From an uncultured Collinsella sp. (lineage in GTDB: Bacteria; Actinomycetota; Coriobacteriia; Coriobacteriales; Coriobacteriaceae), in NCBI GenBank assembly GCA_900756765.1, contig CAAELE010000007.1, positions 124,001 to 188,000 on the forward strand: a DNA stretch of 64,000 nucleotides. The letters are read 5' to 3'. This document shows, piece after piece, positions 50,338 through 59,572 of this stretch (position 1 is its first letter; the number at the start of each line of letters is the position of its first letter). The position numbers and the translations under genes were made by a program. A model generated the notes under the pieces. That model was not told the origin of the DNA and made no database searches. It was given only the letters and a program-made list of their open reading frames with translations.

Positions 50338-50436
50338 GAACCCGTCAGCGCGAGCAAGGTGCCTTGAAAGACGAGGGCATTGACCTTATGGTCATGCCCG
50401 AAGGCTTGAAAGGCAGATTGCCGCGCTGACGGGTTC
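50338..50436 (-). other. Long nested stem-loop downstream of rnpB
   Basis: GAACCCGTCAGCGCG (50338-50352) pairs perfectly with CGCGCTGACGGGTTC (50422-50436). Inside, GCAA/TTGC, TGCCTT/AAGGCA and GGGCAT...ATGCCC with GACC-TTAT-GGTC form further helices. It lies in the gap between rnpB and yigZ. It could be an RNA element or a repeat. Strand is assigned from rnpB direction only. Confidence 0.65.
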
Positions 50437-50452
50437 GCAGCGTCAACAAAGT

Positions 50453-50813
50453 GCCGAGTGGGCCGATAAGCCGGGTTCTGTCGTGAACGGTCATTTATCT
50501 TGTCTGCACGTTACCGTGCAGCTCCACGCACGCTACCCGAACGCGGACCGGGCCGGCCCATAGCGTTCCTATTCGCGCTTGCTCCGGATGGGGCTTACCA
50601 AGCCGCCGTGTTGCCACGACGCTGGTGGTCTCTTACACCACCGTTTCAGCTTTTCCCTTTACGCCTTGCGGCGCAGGTGGGAGTCTTCTTTTCTGCGGCG
50701 CTTTCCGTCGGATCACTCCGCCCGGCCGTTAGCCGGCATCCCGCCCTCTGGAGCCCGGACTTTCCTCACGCGTGCTGCAAGCAGCACATCGCGCGACCGT
50801 CTGGCCCACTCAG
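50453..50813 (-). ncRNA. rnpB: RNase P RNA (bacterial class A)
   Basis: This is the catalytic RNA that matures tRNA 5' ends. Its 5' conserved region GAGGAAAGTCCGGGCTCC is at 50767-50750 on the minus strand, and the 3' conserved region AGAACCCGGCTTATCGGCCC is near 50480. P1 is formed by GAGTGGGCC and GGCCCACTC at the two ends. The P4 pseudoknot partners and ACAGAA segment are present. Exact ends are approximate. Confidence 0.95.
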
Positions 50814-50819
50814 CAGTGC

Positions 50820-51077
50820 AAGAGTGTAACACACCGTTGCCGCAGGCAATGGCACAACGCAAACGCTCGACACGATAAACCAAGAACCGCCATGCGCTAC
50901 AATGGTCCTGTCGATGGGCAACGTCGTCAGTCGAGACGCGACCGCGCTCCGCACCCCTCCGTCTACTCGGTGCGTTCCCGCCTCCTCCCCGAGGCGGGAT
51001 GTCGGCTTTTTTCATGCACCGACAATCCAATAGCCTGTGGACAGCCCGGCAGCATTGCGCATCTCGGCGCCAAATGC
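50820..51077. other. Gap upstream of rnpB
   Basis: No protein gene is seen. The rnpB promoter should lie at 50814-50870, reading left. A possible rightward small-RNA unit has TACAAT at 50898-50903, two hairpins (50951-50973 and 50977-50998) and TTTTTT at 51007-51012. Confidence 0.4.
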
Positions 51078-51111
51078 AAAAAGGGACCCGTCCATTACGG
51101 ACGGATCCCTT
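51078..51111 (-). terminator. Rho-independent terminator after rpsA
   Basis: AAGGGACCCGTCC and GGACGGATCCCTT form a 13-position stem with one mismatch. On the minus strand a T-tract follows. It ends 25 bases after the rpsA stop. Confidence 0.85.
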
Positions 51112-51135
51112 AAAACAAGTGATCGTCAAACCGAT

Positions 51136-52302
51136 TTACTCGGCGTCAGTCTCCTCGTCCTTCTTCTCGGAAGGCAGCGGGGTAACCTCGATCTCGACGC
51201 CCAGAGTCTCAGCAGCGGACTTCATGGACAGGGAGATACGACGACGGTCGAGGTCGATCTCCATGACCTTGACCTGAACCTTGTCGCCCACGTGGGTGAC
51301 CTGAGAAGGCTGATCGACGTGCTTGTTGGCCATCTCGGAGATGTGCACCAGGCCCTCGATGCCCTCGCCCAGATCGACGAAAGCGCCGAACGGGACAAGC
51401 TTGGTCACAGTGCCCTCGACGATAGCGCCGACGGGATACTTCTTGACCAGTGCGCGCCACGGATCCTCGGTGGTCTGCTTGAGACCCAGGGAGATGCGCT
51501 CGCGGTTGAGATCGACGTCGAGAACCTCGACCTCGACCTCCTGGCCGACCTTGACAACCTCGGAAGGATGGTTGACGTGGTTCCAGGAGAGCTCGGAGAT
51601 GTGGATGAGGCCGTCGATACCGCCGAGGTCGACGAAGGCGCCGAAGTCGACGATGGAGGAAACGGTGCCCTGGAGACGCATGCCAGACTTGAGCTTGGAC
51701 AGGATCTCGGAGCGCTCGGCCTTACGGGACTCCTCGAGCACGACGCGACGGGAGAGGACAACGTTGTTGCGGTTGCGGTCCATCTCGATGACGCGGGCCT
51801 CGATGCGGGTGCCCATGTAGGAGGTGAGGTCCTTGACGCGACGGAGGTCGACGAGGGAAGCGGGCAGGAAGCCACGCAGGCCGATGTCGAGGATCAGGCC
51901 GCCCTTGACAACCTCGATAACCTCGCCCTCGACGTTCTCGCCGGAGTTGAACTTCTCCTCGATGCGGTTCCAAGCACGCTCGTACTCGGCACGCTTCTTG
52001 GACAGGACCAGACGACCGTCCTTGTCCTCCTTCTGGAGAACCAGAGCCTCGATGGGATCACCGAGTGCAACGATGTCTGCAGGGTTAGCGTCCTTGCGGA
52101 TGGACAGCTCGCGGACCGGGATAACGCCCTCGGACTTGAATCCGATGTCAACGAGCACCTCGTCATGCTCGATCTTAACGACAGTGCCGTTAACGAGATC
52201 GCCCTCATCAAAGTCGGTAATCGTACCGTCGATGAGGTTGTTCATCTCCTCCTCGTTGACATCGTCAAGAGAGAAAATGGACGAGTTCTGAATCTCACTC
52301 AA
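51136..52302 (-). CDS. rpsA: 30S ribosomal protein S1
   Basis: S1 helps mRNA bind the ribosome. The 388-residue protein has four S1 domains: GDLVNGTVVKIEHDEVLVDI, GENVEGEVIEVVKGGLILDI, GMRLQGTVSSIVDFGAFVDL and VGAIVEGTVTKLVPFGAFVD, spaced about 85 residues apart. Six domains are usual in proteobacteria, while four is common in Gram-positive lineages. Acidic tails are present at both ends. The ATG follows GAAAGGGG. No ribosomal protein genes adjoin it. Confidence 0.94.
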   Translation of the reverse strand: MSEIQNSSIFSLDDVNEEEMNNLIDGTITDFDEGDLVNGTVVKIEHDEVLVDIGFKSEGVIPVRELSIRKDANPADIVALGDPIEALVLQKEDKDGRLVLSKKRAEYERAWNRIEEKFNSGENVEGEVIEVVKGGLILDIGLRGFLPASLVDLRRVKDLTSYMGTRIEARVIEMDRNRNNVVLSRRVVLEESRKAERSEILSKLKSGMRLQGTVSSIVDFGAFVDLGGIDGLIHISELSWNHVNHPSEVVKVGQEVEVEVLDVDLNRERISLGLKQTTEDPWRALVKKYPVGAIVEGTVTKLVPFGAFVDLGEGIEGLVHISEMANKHVDQPSQVTHVGDKVQVKVMEIDLDRRRISLSMKSAAETLGVEIEVTPLPSEKKDEETDAE

Positions 52303-52617
52303 AGGTGGACCCCTTTCGAACTACGGGGCCCCGATTGCTAGGACCTACAGAAGGGTGCGACAAGCACACAACGTTTAGGAACACTCGGGAGCCGACAGAT
52401 ACTAATGTGACGCTTATGCAATCACGTTCGTATAGGTTACGGGGAAATGAGTTCGATTTCAAGCGTGAACTGCGATTTTTTACTCGTGTGGAGACTTTTT
52501 CGTAATCTTATGAACACACGTCTCCGCAACTTGACGATAACCAGCCAGGCATTCGGCTTTGGGGTAAAGTATCCGGAGCCAACGATTCTAGATCGATTTT
52601 TCGAGAAAGGTGCCCGC
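52303..52617. other. Divergent gap between rpsA and a HAD hydrolase gene
   Basis: This 315-base stretch is more AT-rich than its neighbours. It should hold the rpsA promoter (leftward) and the HAD promoter (rightward). Candidate boxes are weak: TTGAAA with 17-base spacing to TAACCT on the minus strand. No gene or clear riboswitch is seen. Confidence 0.4.
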
Positions 52618-53376
52618 GTGCTCAAAGCAGTCGTTTTCGATATGGACGAAACGCTTCTTAGCATCAACCTCAACGCGTTCATCCTTCGCTATTTTAAGGA
52701 TGTCTCTTCGATGCTCGCGGATATCGGGCGCCGCAGCCGCGGTGGCACGATGGCACGCCTCGGCACCATCCTGGTCGACCTCAACGCCAATCGCCGCAGC
52801 GGCACGGACAACCGCACCAATCTTGAGTTTTACCAAGAAGAGGTCAAGCGCCGATGCGGGATTTGCCTCTCCGATCCCCTCATCTACGAGGCGTTTACCT
52901 ACTACGACCGCGAAGTTCTTCCGTACAAGAATGACGAACTCATCAACGCCCATGCCATGCCGGGCGCACACGCCGCGCTCCAGGCCGTACAGGACGCAGG
53001 GCTGCGCTGCGCGCTCTTTACCAACCCCAGCTTTCCGCAGGGGGCCATCGAGTGCCGCATGGGTTGGGGCGACCTGGCCGACGCCCCCTTTGAGCTCGTC
53101 ACGCACATGGGAAACGCCACCCGCTGCAAGCCTGATGCCACCTACTATCTAGAGCAGCTTCAGGTGATGGGGCTCGAACCGCACGAGGTCCTTATGGTGG
53201 GCAACGATCCCAAACGCGACTTCCCTAGCCCCGCCTGCGGCATTCAGACTGCCTATGTAGGCCAGGGAAAACCCGGCCGAGCTACCTGGCGCGGAACCAT
53301 GGAAGGCTTCGCCCGCGACTTTAACGCCGTAGTAGAAGCCTTCTACGAACACCAAGTAGCGGAAGAGTTGTCCTAA
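52618..53376 (+). CDS. HAD-superfamily hydrolase
   Basis: The 252-residue phosphohydrolase has motif I FDMDETLLSI, motif II ALFTNPSF, and motif III/IV with Lys in RCKPDATYYLEQL and GNDPKRDF. The cap region of about 110 residues follows motif I. The GTG at 52618 is selected because AAAGG stands seven bases before it and the HAD motif begins six residues later; longer frames extend into the promoter region. Substrate unknown. Its stop overlaps the end of the convergent gene. Confidence 0.82.
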   Translation: MLKAVVFDMDETLLSINLNAFILRYFKDVSSMLADIGRRSRGGTMARLGTILVDLNANRRSGTDNRTNLEFYQEEVKRRCGICLSDPLIYEAFTYYDREVLPYKNDELINAHAMPGAHAALQAVQDAGLRCALFTNPSFPQGAIECRMGWGDLADAPFELVTHMGNATRCKPDATYYLEQLQVMGLEPHEVLMVGNDPKRDFPSPACGIQTAYVGQGKPGRATWRGTMEGFARDFNAVVEAFYEHQVAEELS

Positions 53377-54692
53377 CAGACTCGAGTCTTGCCGATCATG
53401 ATGTTGAGGATCTCGACGTCGGTGTCCTTCATGCCCACGCGGCCTACGTAGCCCATACTGGCGATTGTCTGCTCAACGGTATCTTGGATCAGGCCCTCGC
53501 CGGCGCGGAAGCCGCGACCCTGCATGGCCATATCATGGCCCAGGATCGCTGCATCGACGGCAGCCGAGATCTTGGCGGCACAGCTCGCCTTGGCGCCATC
53601 GCACACGATGCCGCCAACGTTACCGAGCGTGTTCGAAACCGTCGCGCCAATCTGCTCGCGCGTGCCACCGCACAGCCAGGTAATCGCAGCACCGGCACCG
53701 CACGCAGCGCAAATAGCACCGCAAAACGCCGAGAGCGCACCAATATAGCTCTTGATATGCACGGCGATAAGATCGGACAGCATCACGGCGCGCACCAGGC
53801 GCTCGTGGTCGCAGCGCAGGTACTCGGCATACTCCATGACGGGCAGTGCGCAGGTAATGCCCTGATTGCCCGAGCCGCACACAATGGCGACCGGCAGCGC
53901 GCAACCGTTCATGCGGGCGTCGGACCCGGCGGCCGCACGGGCACGGGCACGGCAGGCGACGTCATCGGCACGAGCACCCAGCAGCGTACGACCCACCTCG
54001 GCGCCCCAAGCGTGCGCAAGGCCCTCGGCACTGATTGCGCCATTCAGCTCAATCTGACGCTCAACGGCAGCGCGGGCGCCCTCAATGTCACCGTCCTCGA
54101 TAAAGTCGATGATGGAATCAATGGACATGGGCGTGTCGGCGTTATCTGCCGCACGCTCGGCCACCACGCGCTCGGCGCAGGCGGCGCACTCCCCCGCCGA
54201 CTTGCCGCATACCGGAATACCATCGAGCGTATGGCACGTGACATTAGTGTGGTGATCGGTAATCTCGACGACCGCGGTATGGCCCCCGGCCGTCGCAGTC
54301 ACCTTGATGTAGAGGTTGGGCACACCCTCGACAAGCGACACATCGCAGTAGCCGGCGTCGGCGAGGAGCTCGGCCACGCGAGCGCGGTCTTCATCGTTAA
54401 CGCTCTCGAGCACCTCGAGCGCGCTCTTAGCGTCGCCGCCCACGGCACCCAGCACGGCCGCGGCTTCAATACCGTGCATACCGCCCGAGTTGGGCACGGT
54501 CACGCTCTTAACGTTCTTGATAATGTTGCCCGAGCAGGCAACATCCATATGATCGGGTTCGCAACCGAGCGTCTGGCTCGCCAGCGCCGCTGCATAGGCA
54601 ACGGCAATGGGCTCGGTGCAGCCGAGTGCACAGACAAGCTCGCGGTTCAAAACATCGCAAAACGCGGCATCACGGATGGAATCGGTAGGCAT
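53373..54692 (-). CDS. cyuA: L-cysteine desulfidase family protein (YhaM/CyuA, UPF0597)
   Basis: The 439-residue protein matches the UPF0597/CyuA family, which breaks cysteine to pyruvate, ammonia and sulfide using an iron-sulfur cluster. The start contains RELVCALGCTEPIAVAYAAA, then VPNSGGMHGIEAAA, CGSGNQGITCALPV and the C-terminal GNVGGIVCDGAKASCAAKI. Conserved cysteines in these segments are cluster candidates. Serine dehydratase activity is an alternative within the superfamily. It is convergent with the HAD gene, overlapping by four bases. Confidence 0.85.
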   Translation of the reverse strand: MPTDSIRDAAFCDVLNRELVCALGCTEPIAVAYAAALASQTLGCEPDHMDVACSGNIIKNVKSVTVPNSGGMHGIEAAAVLGAVGGDAKSALEVLESVNDEDRARVAELLADAGYCDVSLVEGVPNLYIKVTATAGGHTAVVEITDHHTNVTCHTLDGIPVCGKSAGECAACAERVVAERAADNADTPMSIDSIIDFIEDGDIEGARAAVERQIELNGAISAEGLAHAWGAEVGRTLLGARADDVACRARARAAAGSDARMNGCALPVAIVCGSGNQGITCALPVMEYAEYLRCDHERLVRAVMLSDLIAVHIKSYIGALSAFCGAICAACGAGAAITWLCGGTREQIGATVSNTLGNVGGIVCDGAKASCAAKISAAVDAAILGHDMAMQGRGFRAGEGLIQDTVEQTIASMGYVGRVGMKDTDVEILNIMIGKTRVC

Positions 54693-54962
54693 AGGTATCT
54701 CCTGCTTGCATAACGGGCTGGACTTTCAAAAAAGTTGGCTCCTTTATTTGATAACAATGCATCAAAAACCGCAACCACGGTTCCGGCGGACGGCGCTCAA
54801 GCACAAATTGGCGGCATTATTCATGAGAGGCCGGTCTTGTTGCCTGCTAAAGCGTTTGACCAAAAAACGCCCGAGCGTTTACGCAAAAGTCGCGCTATCA
54901 TGCAGTCGAACGCGGTAAACACCTTTAGCATTTGCGCCGCACAGACCAGAGAGGAACCATCC

Positions 54963-55430
54963 ATGAAGATCGGTATCGGTAACGACCACGCCGCCGTCGA
55001 GCTCAAGAACATCATTTCCGAGCACCTGAAGGAGCGCGGCTGCGAGGTCGTGAACTTTGGCACCGACACCTCCGAGAGCTTCGACTACCCCATCGCCGGT
55101 TACAAAGTGGGCAAGGCCGTTGCCAACGGCGACGTTGACCTGGGTATCCTGATCTGCGGCACCGGCGTCGGGATCAGCCTGGCTGCCAACAAGGTCGAGG
55201 GCGTACGCGCCGTCGTGTGCTCCGAGCCCTTCAGCGCCAAGCTCTCGCGCATGCACAACAACACCAACGTGCTCGCCTTTGGCGCCCGCGTCGTTGGCTC
55301 CGAGCTCGCCAAGATGATCGTCGACGAGTGGCTCGACGCCGAGTTTGAGGGCGGCCGTCACGAGCGTCGCGTTAACCTCCTCAACGAGATCGACCACACG
55401 CGCGGCCTTAAGATCGTCGACGAGGCCTAA
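54963..55430 (+). CDS. rpiB: Ribose-5-phosphate isomerase B
   Basis: RpiB interconverts ribose-5-phosphate and ribulose-5-phosphate. The 155-residue protein has GNDHAAVELKN at the N-terminus, ICGTGVGISLAANKVEGVRA with the active-site Cys, and RMHNNTNVLAFGARV. The ATG at 54963 follows GAGGAA. A 270-base upstream gap separates it from the divergent desulfidase gene. A terminator follows. Confidence 0.93.
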   Translation: MKIGIGNDHAAVELKNIISEHLKERGCEVVNFGTDTSESFDYPIAGYKVGKAVANGDVDLGILICGTGVGISLAANKVEGVRAVVCSEPFSAKLSRMHNNTNVLAFGARVVGSELAKMIVDEWLDAEFEGGRHERRVNLLNEIDHTRGLKIVDEA

Positions 55431-55460
55431 AGATTCACAAAGCCATACGACGCTAACGCC

Positions 55461-55497
55461 AGCCCCCGCCCGGAAGAAACATCCGGACGGGGGCTCT
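55461..55497 (+). terminator. Rho-independent terminator after rpiB
   Basis: GCCCCCGCCCGGA and TCCGGACGGGGGC form a 13-position stem (one mismatch) with a short loop, followed by TCTTTA. It is 31 bases after the rpiB stop. Confidence 0.8.
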
Positions 55498-55535
55498 TTA
55501 GTAGATTTGTGGGGGTTTACCAAAAGTCTACTGGA

Positions 55536-55572
55536 ATAAAAAGGGCGCCGCGGATGAAGTTCCGCGGCGCCC
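55536..55572 (-). terminator. Rho-independent terminator after ndk
   Basis: GGGCGCCGCGG (55543-55553) and CCGCGGCGCCC (55562-55572) form an 11-bp stem. On the minus strand TTTTTATT follows. Confidence 0.9.
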
Positions 55573-55610
55573 AAGCCACACGCTAACAGCTTTAAGGAGT
55601 CAAAGCTGGT

Positions 55611-56015
55611 TTAGCCAAAAAAGCGCTTGATCTCGATCTCGGCGTTCTCCAGGCAGTCGGAGCCGTGGATCACGTTGGCGTTGACATCGACAGCAAAGTC
55701 GCCGCGAATGGTGCCGGGGGCAGCATCAAGCGGGTTGGTGGCGCCCATAAGGGTGCGCATCTTGGAGACAGCGGAGAGGCCGGAAACGACCATCTTGACG
55801 ACCGGACCGCTCGTCATAAAGTCGCAGAGACCGCCAAAGAAGGGCTTGTCGGCCAGATGGGCGTAGTGCTCCTCGACGGTAGCGCGCTCGAGCGTGGTCA
55901 TCTCCATGCGCTCGATAACAAGGCCGCTGCGCTCAATGCGAGCAACGATCTCGCCGATCTTGCGATCGCGCACGGCGTCGGGCTTAATCATGATGAAGGT
56001 CTTCTCGATAGCCAT
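55611..56015 (-). CDS. ndk: Nucleoside diphosphate kinase
   Basis: Ndk moves the gamma phosphate from ATP to other nucleoside diphosphates. The 134-residue protein has FIMIKPDAVRDRKIGEI at the N-terminus and the active-site histidine in NVIHGSDCLENAE. TNPLDAAPGTIRGDF is the nucleotide-binding segment. The ATG at 56015 (MAIEKTF) follows AAAGG with seven-base spacing; the longer frame is rejected. Confidence 0.95.
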   Translation of the reverse strand: MAIEKTFIMIKPDAVRDRKIGEIVARIERSGLVIERMEMTTLERATVEEHYAHLADKPFFGGLCDFMTSGPVVKMVVSGLSAVSKMRTLMGATNPLDAAPGTIRGDFAVDVNANVIHGSDCLENAEIEIKRFFG

Positions 56016-56319
56016 AAGGTAGCCTTTCAAGTAGGTTCGCGCGTGCCCAAGTCCCATTCCGGCACCCGCCTGGACTGCATCGTAACAGAGTTCTAGCTGC
56101 AGTTAAACAAAAAGCCGTTTATTGAAGCGTTATTATTTATTAAAGCGCTCCATATGTGTCACTTCTGTTTCGAAGCCCGACTAGAGTACCATCCGTCCCA
56201 CTTTCAACTGCAACGAACAGAACGGGCGGTCGATTGTCGCCCGTGAACGCACCCCCTTCACAACCTGCGCAAATGTCCTACAGAAGTTCTCGACAAGCTC
56301 CTTCCTTCTCTATAACAAA
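56016..56319. other. Gap upstream of ndk
   Basis: No gene is recognised. AT-rich sequence near 56100-56150 (TTATTGAAGCGTTATTATTTAT) probably contains the ndk promoter. The right end holds the argH terminator. Confidence 0.4.
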
Positions 56320-56347
56320 ACGGGTGCCCACCATAGCGGGCACCCGT
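56316..56347 (-). terminator. Rho-independent terminator after argH
   Basis: ACGGGTGCCC (56320-56329) and GGGCACCCGT (56338-56347) form a 10-bp stem. On the minus strand TTTTG follows. Confidence 0.85.
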
Positions 56348-56392
56348 AAAGGCAAAATATGATGAACACACCAGACAGACGCATCCAATAAG

Positions 56393-57823
56393 CTAATTAG
56401 CTCCGTGGCCCATCTCGACGACCTTGGATAACGAGCCAAACACACCCTCATCGGCCGCGAGCTGCGCCTCGGCGCTTCCCAACTGCACGGCAACGGCAGC
56501 AGGGGCGGTACCACCCTCGGTCGTGCGCGCGGCGACAATCGACGGGATGTCGAGTGCCTCGGTAATGTCGCGCTCAAAGAGCGGACTTGCCTCCTGAAAC
56601 ACCTCAAACGGCAGGTCCTCAAGATTGCAGCCGCGCTTCTCACACATCAGGACAAGATGACCCACCACGGCATGTGCCTCGCGGAACGGCAGGCCGCGCT
56701 TTGCCAGGTAATCGGCAACATCAGTGGCTGCCAAGTGGCCCACACCACACTCGCGCGCCATGGCATCCTCGTTGACGGTCCAGGTCGAAATCATTCCGGC
56801 CATAACGGACAGGCACTGCATGAGCGTGTGAGCGGTATCGAGCGCGCCCTCCTTGTCCTCCTGCAAGTCCTTGTTATAAGCGAGCGGCAGGCCCTTCATG
56901 GTCACCAGCAGCTGCACCAGGTTGCCGTACACGCGACCGCTCTTACCGCGGATAAGCTCGGCAAAGTCGGGATTCTTCTTCTGCGGCATGATGGACGAGC
57001 CGGTGGAGTAGGAGTCTGAAAGCGTGATAAAGCCAAATTCGGAGCTCGACCACAGCACGATCTCCTCGGAAAGACGCGACAGGTGCATCGCCATGACGGA
57101 TCCGGCGTAATGCAGATCGAGCAGGAAATCACGGTCGGAAACCGCATCGAGCGAGTTGGGAATCACGCCCGCAAAGCCAAGTTCGGCAGCCGTCATCTGG
57201 CGATCGAGCGGATAGCTCGTACCGGCAAGCGCGGCAGCACCCAGCGGGCAGTTGTCGGCGGCATCAAAGGCGGCCTTCAGGCGCGTAAAGTCGCGCGCGA
57301 ACATCCAGGAATACGCCAGCAGATGATGCGAGAGCAGCACGGGCTGAGCGTGCTGCATATGCGTGTAGCCCGGAAGAATCACCTTGTCGTACTTCTTGGC
57401 CGCATCCACCAGCACATGGCGCAGCTCAAGATTGGCCTCCATGAGCTCCTTGGCCAGCGCCTTGACGCCCAGGCGCGTATCGGTCGCCACCTGGTCGTTG
57501 CGCGAACGCCCAGTATGCAAGCGTTTGCCAGCCTCGCCGATACGACGCGTCAGCTCGCTTTCGATGGACATATGAATGTCCTCGTCGTTGATATCAAAGG
57601 TGAAGTTGCCGGCATCGATATCCTGTTCGATTCCGGTCAGGCCCTCGGCAATCGCCTGCTCGTCCTCGGCGCTGATAATGCCCTGGGCCGCCAGCATCTT
57701 GGCATGTGCCTTAGATCCGGCGATATCCTGCTTATAGAGATGTTTGTCAACCGGCAACGACGCGCCAAACTCCTGCGTGACCTCGGCCACGCCTGCCTCA
57801 AAACGACCGCCCCAAAGAGCCAT
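56393..57823 (-). CDS. argH: Argininosuccinate lyase
   Basis: ArgH splits argininosuccinate to arginine and fumarate. The 476-residue protein begins MALWGGRFEAGVAEVTQEF, has SRNDQVATDTRLG, the HMQHAQPVLLSHHL segment and the family signature GSSIMPQKKNPD with the catalytic Ser loop. The ATG at 57823 has AGGGGA seven bases upstream. It lies downstream of argG on the same strand, with a possible small gene between them. Confidence 0.96.
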   Translation of the reverse strand: MALWGGRFEAGVAEVTQEFGASLPVDKHLYKQDIAGSKAHAKMLAAQGIISAEDEQAIAEGLTGIEQDIDAGNFTFDINDEDIHMSIESELTRRIGEAGKRLHTGRSRNDQVATDTRLGVKALAKELMEANLELRHVLVDAAKKYDKVILPGYTHMQHAQPVLLSHHLLAYSWMFARDFTRLKAAFDAADNCPLGAAALAGTSYPLDRQMTAAELGFAGVIPNSLDAVSDRDFLLDLHYAGSVMAMHLSRLSEEIVLWSSSEFGFITLSDSYSTGSSIMPQKKNPDFAELIRGKSGRVYGNLVQLLVTMKGLPLAYNKDLQEDKEGALDTAHTLMQCLSVMAGMISTWTVNEDAMARECGVGHLAATDVADYLAKRGLPFREAHAVVGHLVLMCEKRGCNLEDLPFEVFQEASPLFERDITEALDIPSIVAARTTEGGTAPAAVAVQLGSAEAQLAADEGVFGSLSKVVEMGHGAN

Positions 57824-57941
57824 GGAACCGTCCCCTTTCATCAAATCCCAAAACAAGCGCCCAAAGCAATGCGCCCTGTCGCTAAAGCGATTTCTCAACC
57901 GCTAGTTTTGTATATTCCCCACCATGTGCGAGGCCATATAG

Positions 57942-58112
57942 CTAATTTGCAAAGAAGTGACGCGCCATGCACTTGGCGCCCAACGTCTCCCTCCGAATGT
58001 TGCCCTGCGAACCATCGATCCAGGCCTTTAGGCTCATAGGAACGTCCTCGACCTTTGCAGCATCGAACTCGGGCGCGAGGGCAAGTAAAGCATGCGCGAT
58101 AGCATTGAACAT
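57942..58112 (-). CDS. Small hypothetical protein between argG and argH
   Basis: A 56-residue frame begins MFNAIAHALLALAPEFDAAK and ends CMARHFFAN. GGGGAG stands about nine bases before the ATG at 58112. It has no recognised family and no signal peptide. A frame starting at 58178 is possible but lacks a ribosome site. The protein may be real because the ribosome site is good and the composition is plausible. Confidence 0.45.
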   Translation of the reverse strand: MFNAIAHALLALAPEFDAAKVEDVPMSLKAWIDGSQGNIRRETLGAKCMARHFFAN

Positions 58113-58160
58113 AATGGATACTCCCCATATATATAGGCGCAGGGCCGTCAAATTGATAGG

Positions 58161-58194
58161 AGGAGCCCCGCCGGACAACCCCGGCGGGGCTCGG
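58161..58194 (-). terminator. GC-rich hairpin after argG
   Basis: GAGCCCCGCC and GGCGGGGCTC form a 10-bp stem around a short CCGG-containing loop. The minus-strand tail (CTCCTATCAATTTG) has only a weak T-tract. It separates argG from the small gene and argH, and may act as a partial terminator. Confidence 0.55.
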
Positions 58195-58345
58195 ACTCAG
58201 CCGCAGACGCGGCATCATATATGCGGGCGGAACGTAGGGGCCACCGATGTTAAGAAGTGTCAGCAAGCATAACGAAAGGTAGGGACCCCATGCGCCCGTT
58301 ATGTATCACGCGGATGGGCCGCGCGGATACCAAAGGAAGGAGGCG

Positions 58346-59572
58346 CTAGGCCTGGGCGGCAGCAGAGCTGGGGCCCTGGACCTTAGCCCACGTCTTGAGC
58401 GACAGCGTATCGATCTCGATAAAGCCGGCGCTGGCCTTCTCGTCAAACGTAGTGTCGCGGTCGTAGGTAGCCAGACCGTAGTCATACAGGCTAAACGGGC
58501 TCTTGCGGCCGACGACATGGCAGTTGCCCTTAAAGAACTTCAGACGGACGGTGCCGGTCACGAACTTCTGGGTGTCGGCCATAAAGGCATCGAGCGCGTT
58601 TTTGAGCGGGCTGTACCACTGGCCGTTGTACACGGCGGTGGCCCAATCCTGCTCGAGCTTAATCTTGGTCTTGAGCAGGTCGCCCTCGACGCAGATGTCC
58701 TCGAGCGCCTTGTGGGCGGTGATGAGCGTCAGGGCGCCAGGAACCTCGTAGCACTCGCGACTCTTGAGGCCCACCAGACGATCCTCGACCAGGTCGAGAC
58801 GGCCAAAGCCGTTGTCACCCGAAATCTTGTTGAGGGCGATGACGATCTCGGAGAGTTTCATCTTCTTGCCATCGACGGCGACGGGCTTGCCCGCCTCAAA
58901 CTCAATCTCGGTGCAGGTCGGGGTGTCCGGCGTGTCCTCGGGGTTCTTGGTCATAACCCAGGCGTCGTCGAGCGGCTCGTTCCAGGGATCCTCCAGGTGA
59001 CCGCACTCGATGGCGCGACCCCACAGGTTGTCGTCGATGGAATAGGGGTTGTCGTTGGCGCCCTCGGGAACCGGCACGTTGTGGGCGTGAGCATAGGCAA
59101 CCTCATCGGGACGGCACTTCAGATCCCACTCGCGAACCGGGGCGATAACCTTAAGCTCGGGGTCGAGGGCCTTGACGGCAGCCTCAAAACGAACCTGGTC
59201 GTTACCCTTGCCGGTGCAGCCGTGGGCGACGTAGGTCGCGCCAAACTCGTGAGCGACCTCGACAAGCTTCTTGGCGAGCAGCGGGCGAGACAGCGCGGAG
59301 AGCAGCGGGTACTTGTTCTCGTACATGGAGTTTGCGGCGATGGCCTTAGTCAGGAACTCATCGGAGAACTCGTCGCGCAGGTCGAGCACCTGGCAATCGA
59401 GAACGCCCAGGTCAAGCGCCTTCTGCTTCTTGGCATCCAAGCCGGTCTCCTCCTGGCCCACGTTGCCGCAGACGCAAACGACATCGAGATTCTTCTCGTC
59501 CTGGAGCCACTTGACACATACGGATGTATCAAGACCACCGGAATATGCGAGAACGACTTTTTCCTTGCTCAT
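58346..59572 (-). CDS. argG: Argininosuccinate synthase
   Basis: ArgG joins citrulline and aspartate using ATP. The 408-residue protein has the PP-loop VLAYSGGLDTSVCVKWL, the segment YVAHGCTGKGNDQVRFE and NDNPYSIDDNLWGRAIECG. The ATG at 59572 (MSKEKVVL) has AAGGAA five bases upstream. It works with argH further down the same strand. No ARG-box operator was recognised with confidence. Confidence 0.96.
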   Translation of the reverse strand: MSKEKVVLAYSGGLDTSVCVKWLQDEKNLDVVCVCGNVGQEETGLDAKKQKALDLGVLDCQVLDLRDEFSDEFLTKAIAANSMYENKYPLLSALSRPLLAKKLVEVAHEFGATYVAHGCTGKGNDQVRFEAAVKALDPELKVIAPVREWDLKCRPDEVAYAHAHNVPVPEGANDNPYSIDDNLWGRAIECGHLEDPWNEPLDDAWVMTKNPEDTPDTPTCTEIEFEAGKPVAVDGKKMKLSEIVIALNKISGDNGFGRLDLVEDRLVGLKSRECYEVPGALTLITAHKALEDICVEGDLLKTKIKLEQDWATAVYNGQWYSPLKNALDAFMADTQKFVTGTVRLKFFKGNCHVVGRKSPFSLYDYGLATYDRDTTFDEKASAGFIEIDTLSLKTWAKVQGPSSAAAQA

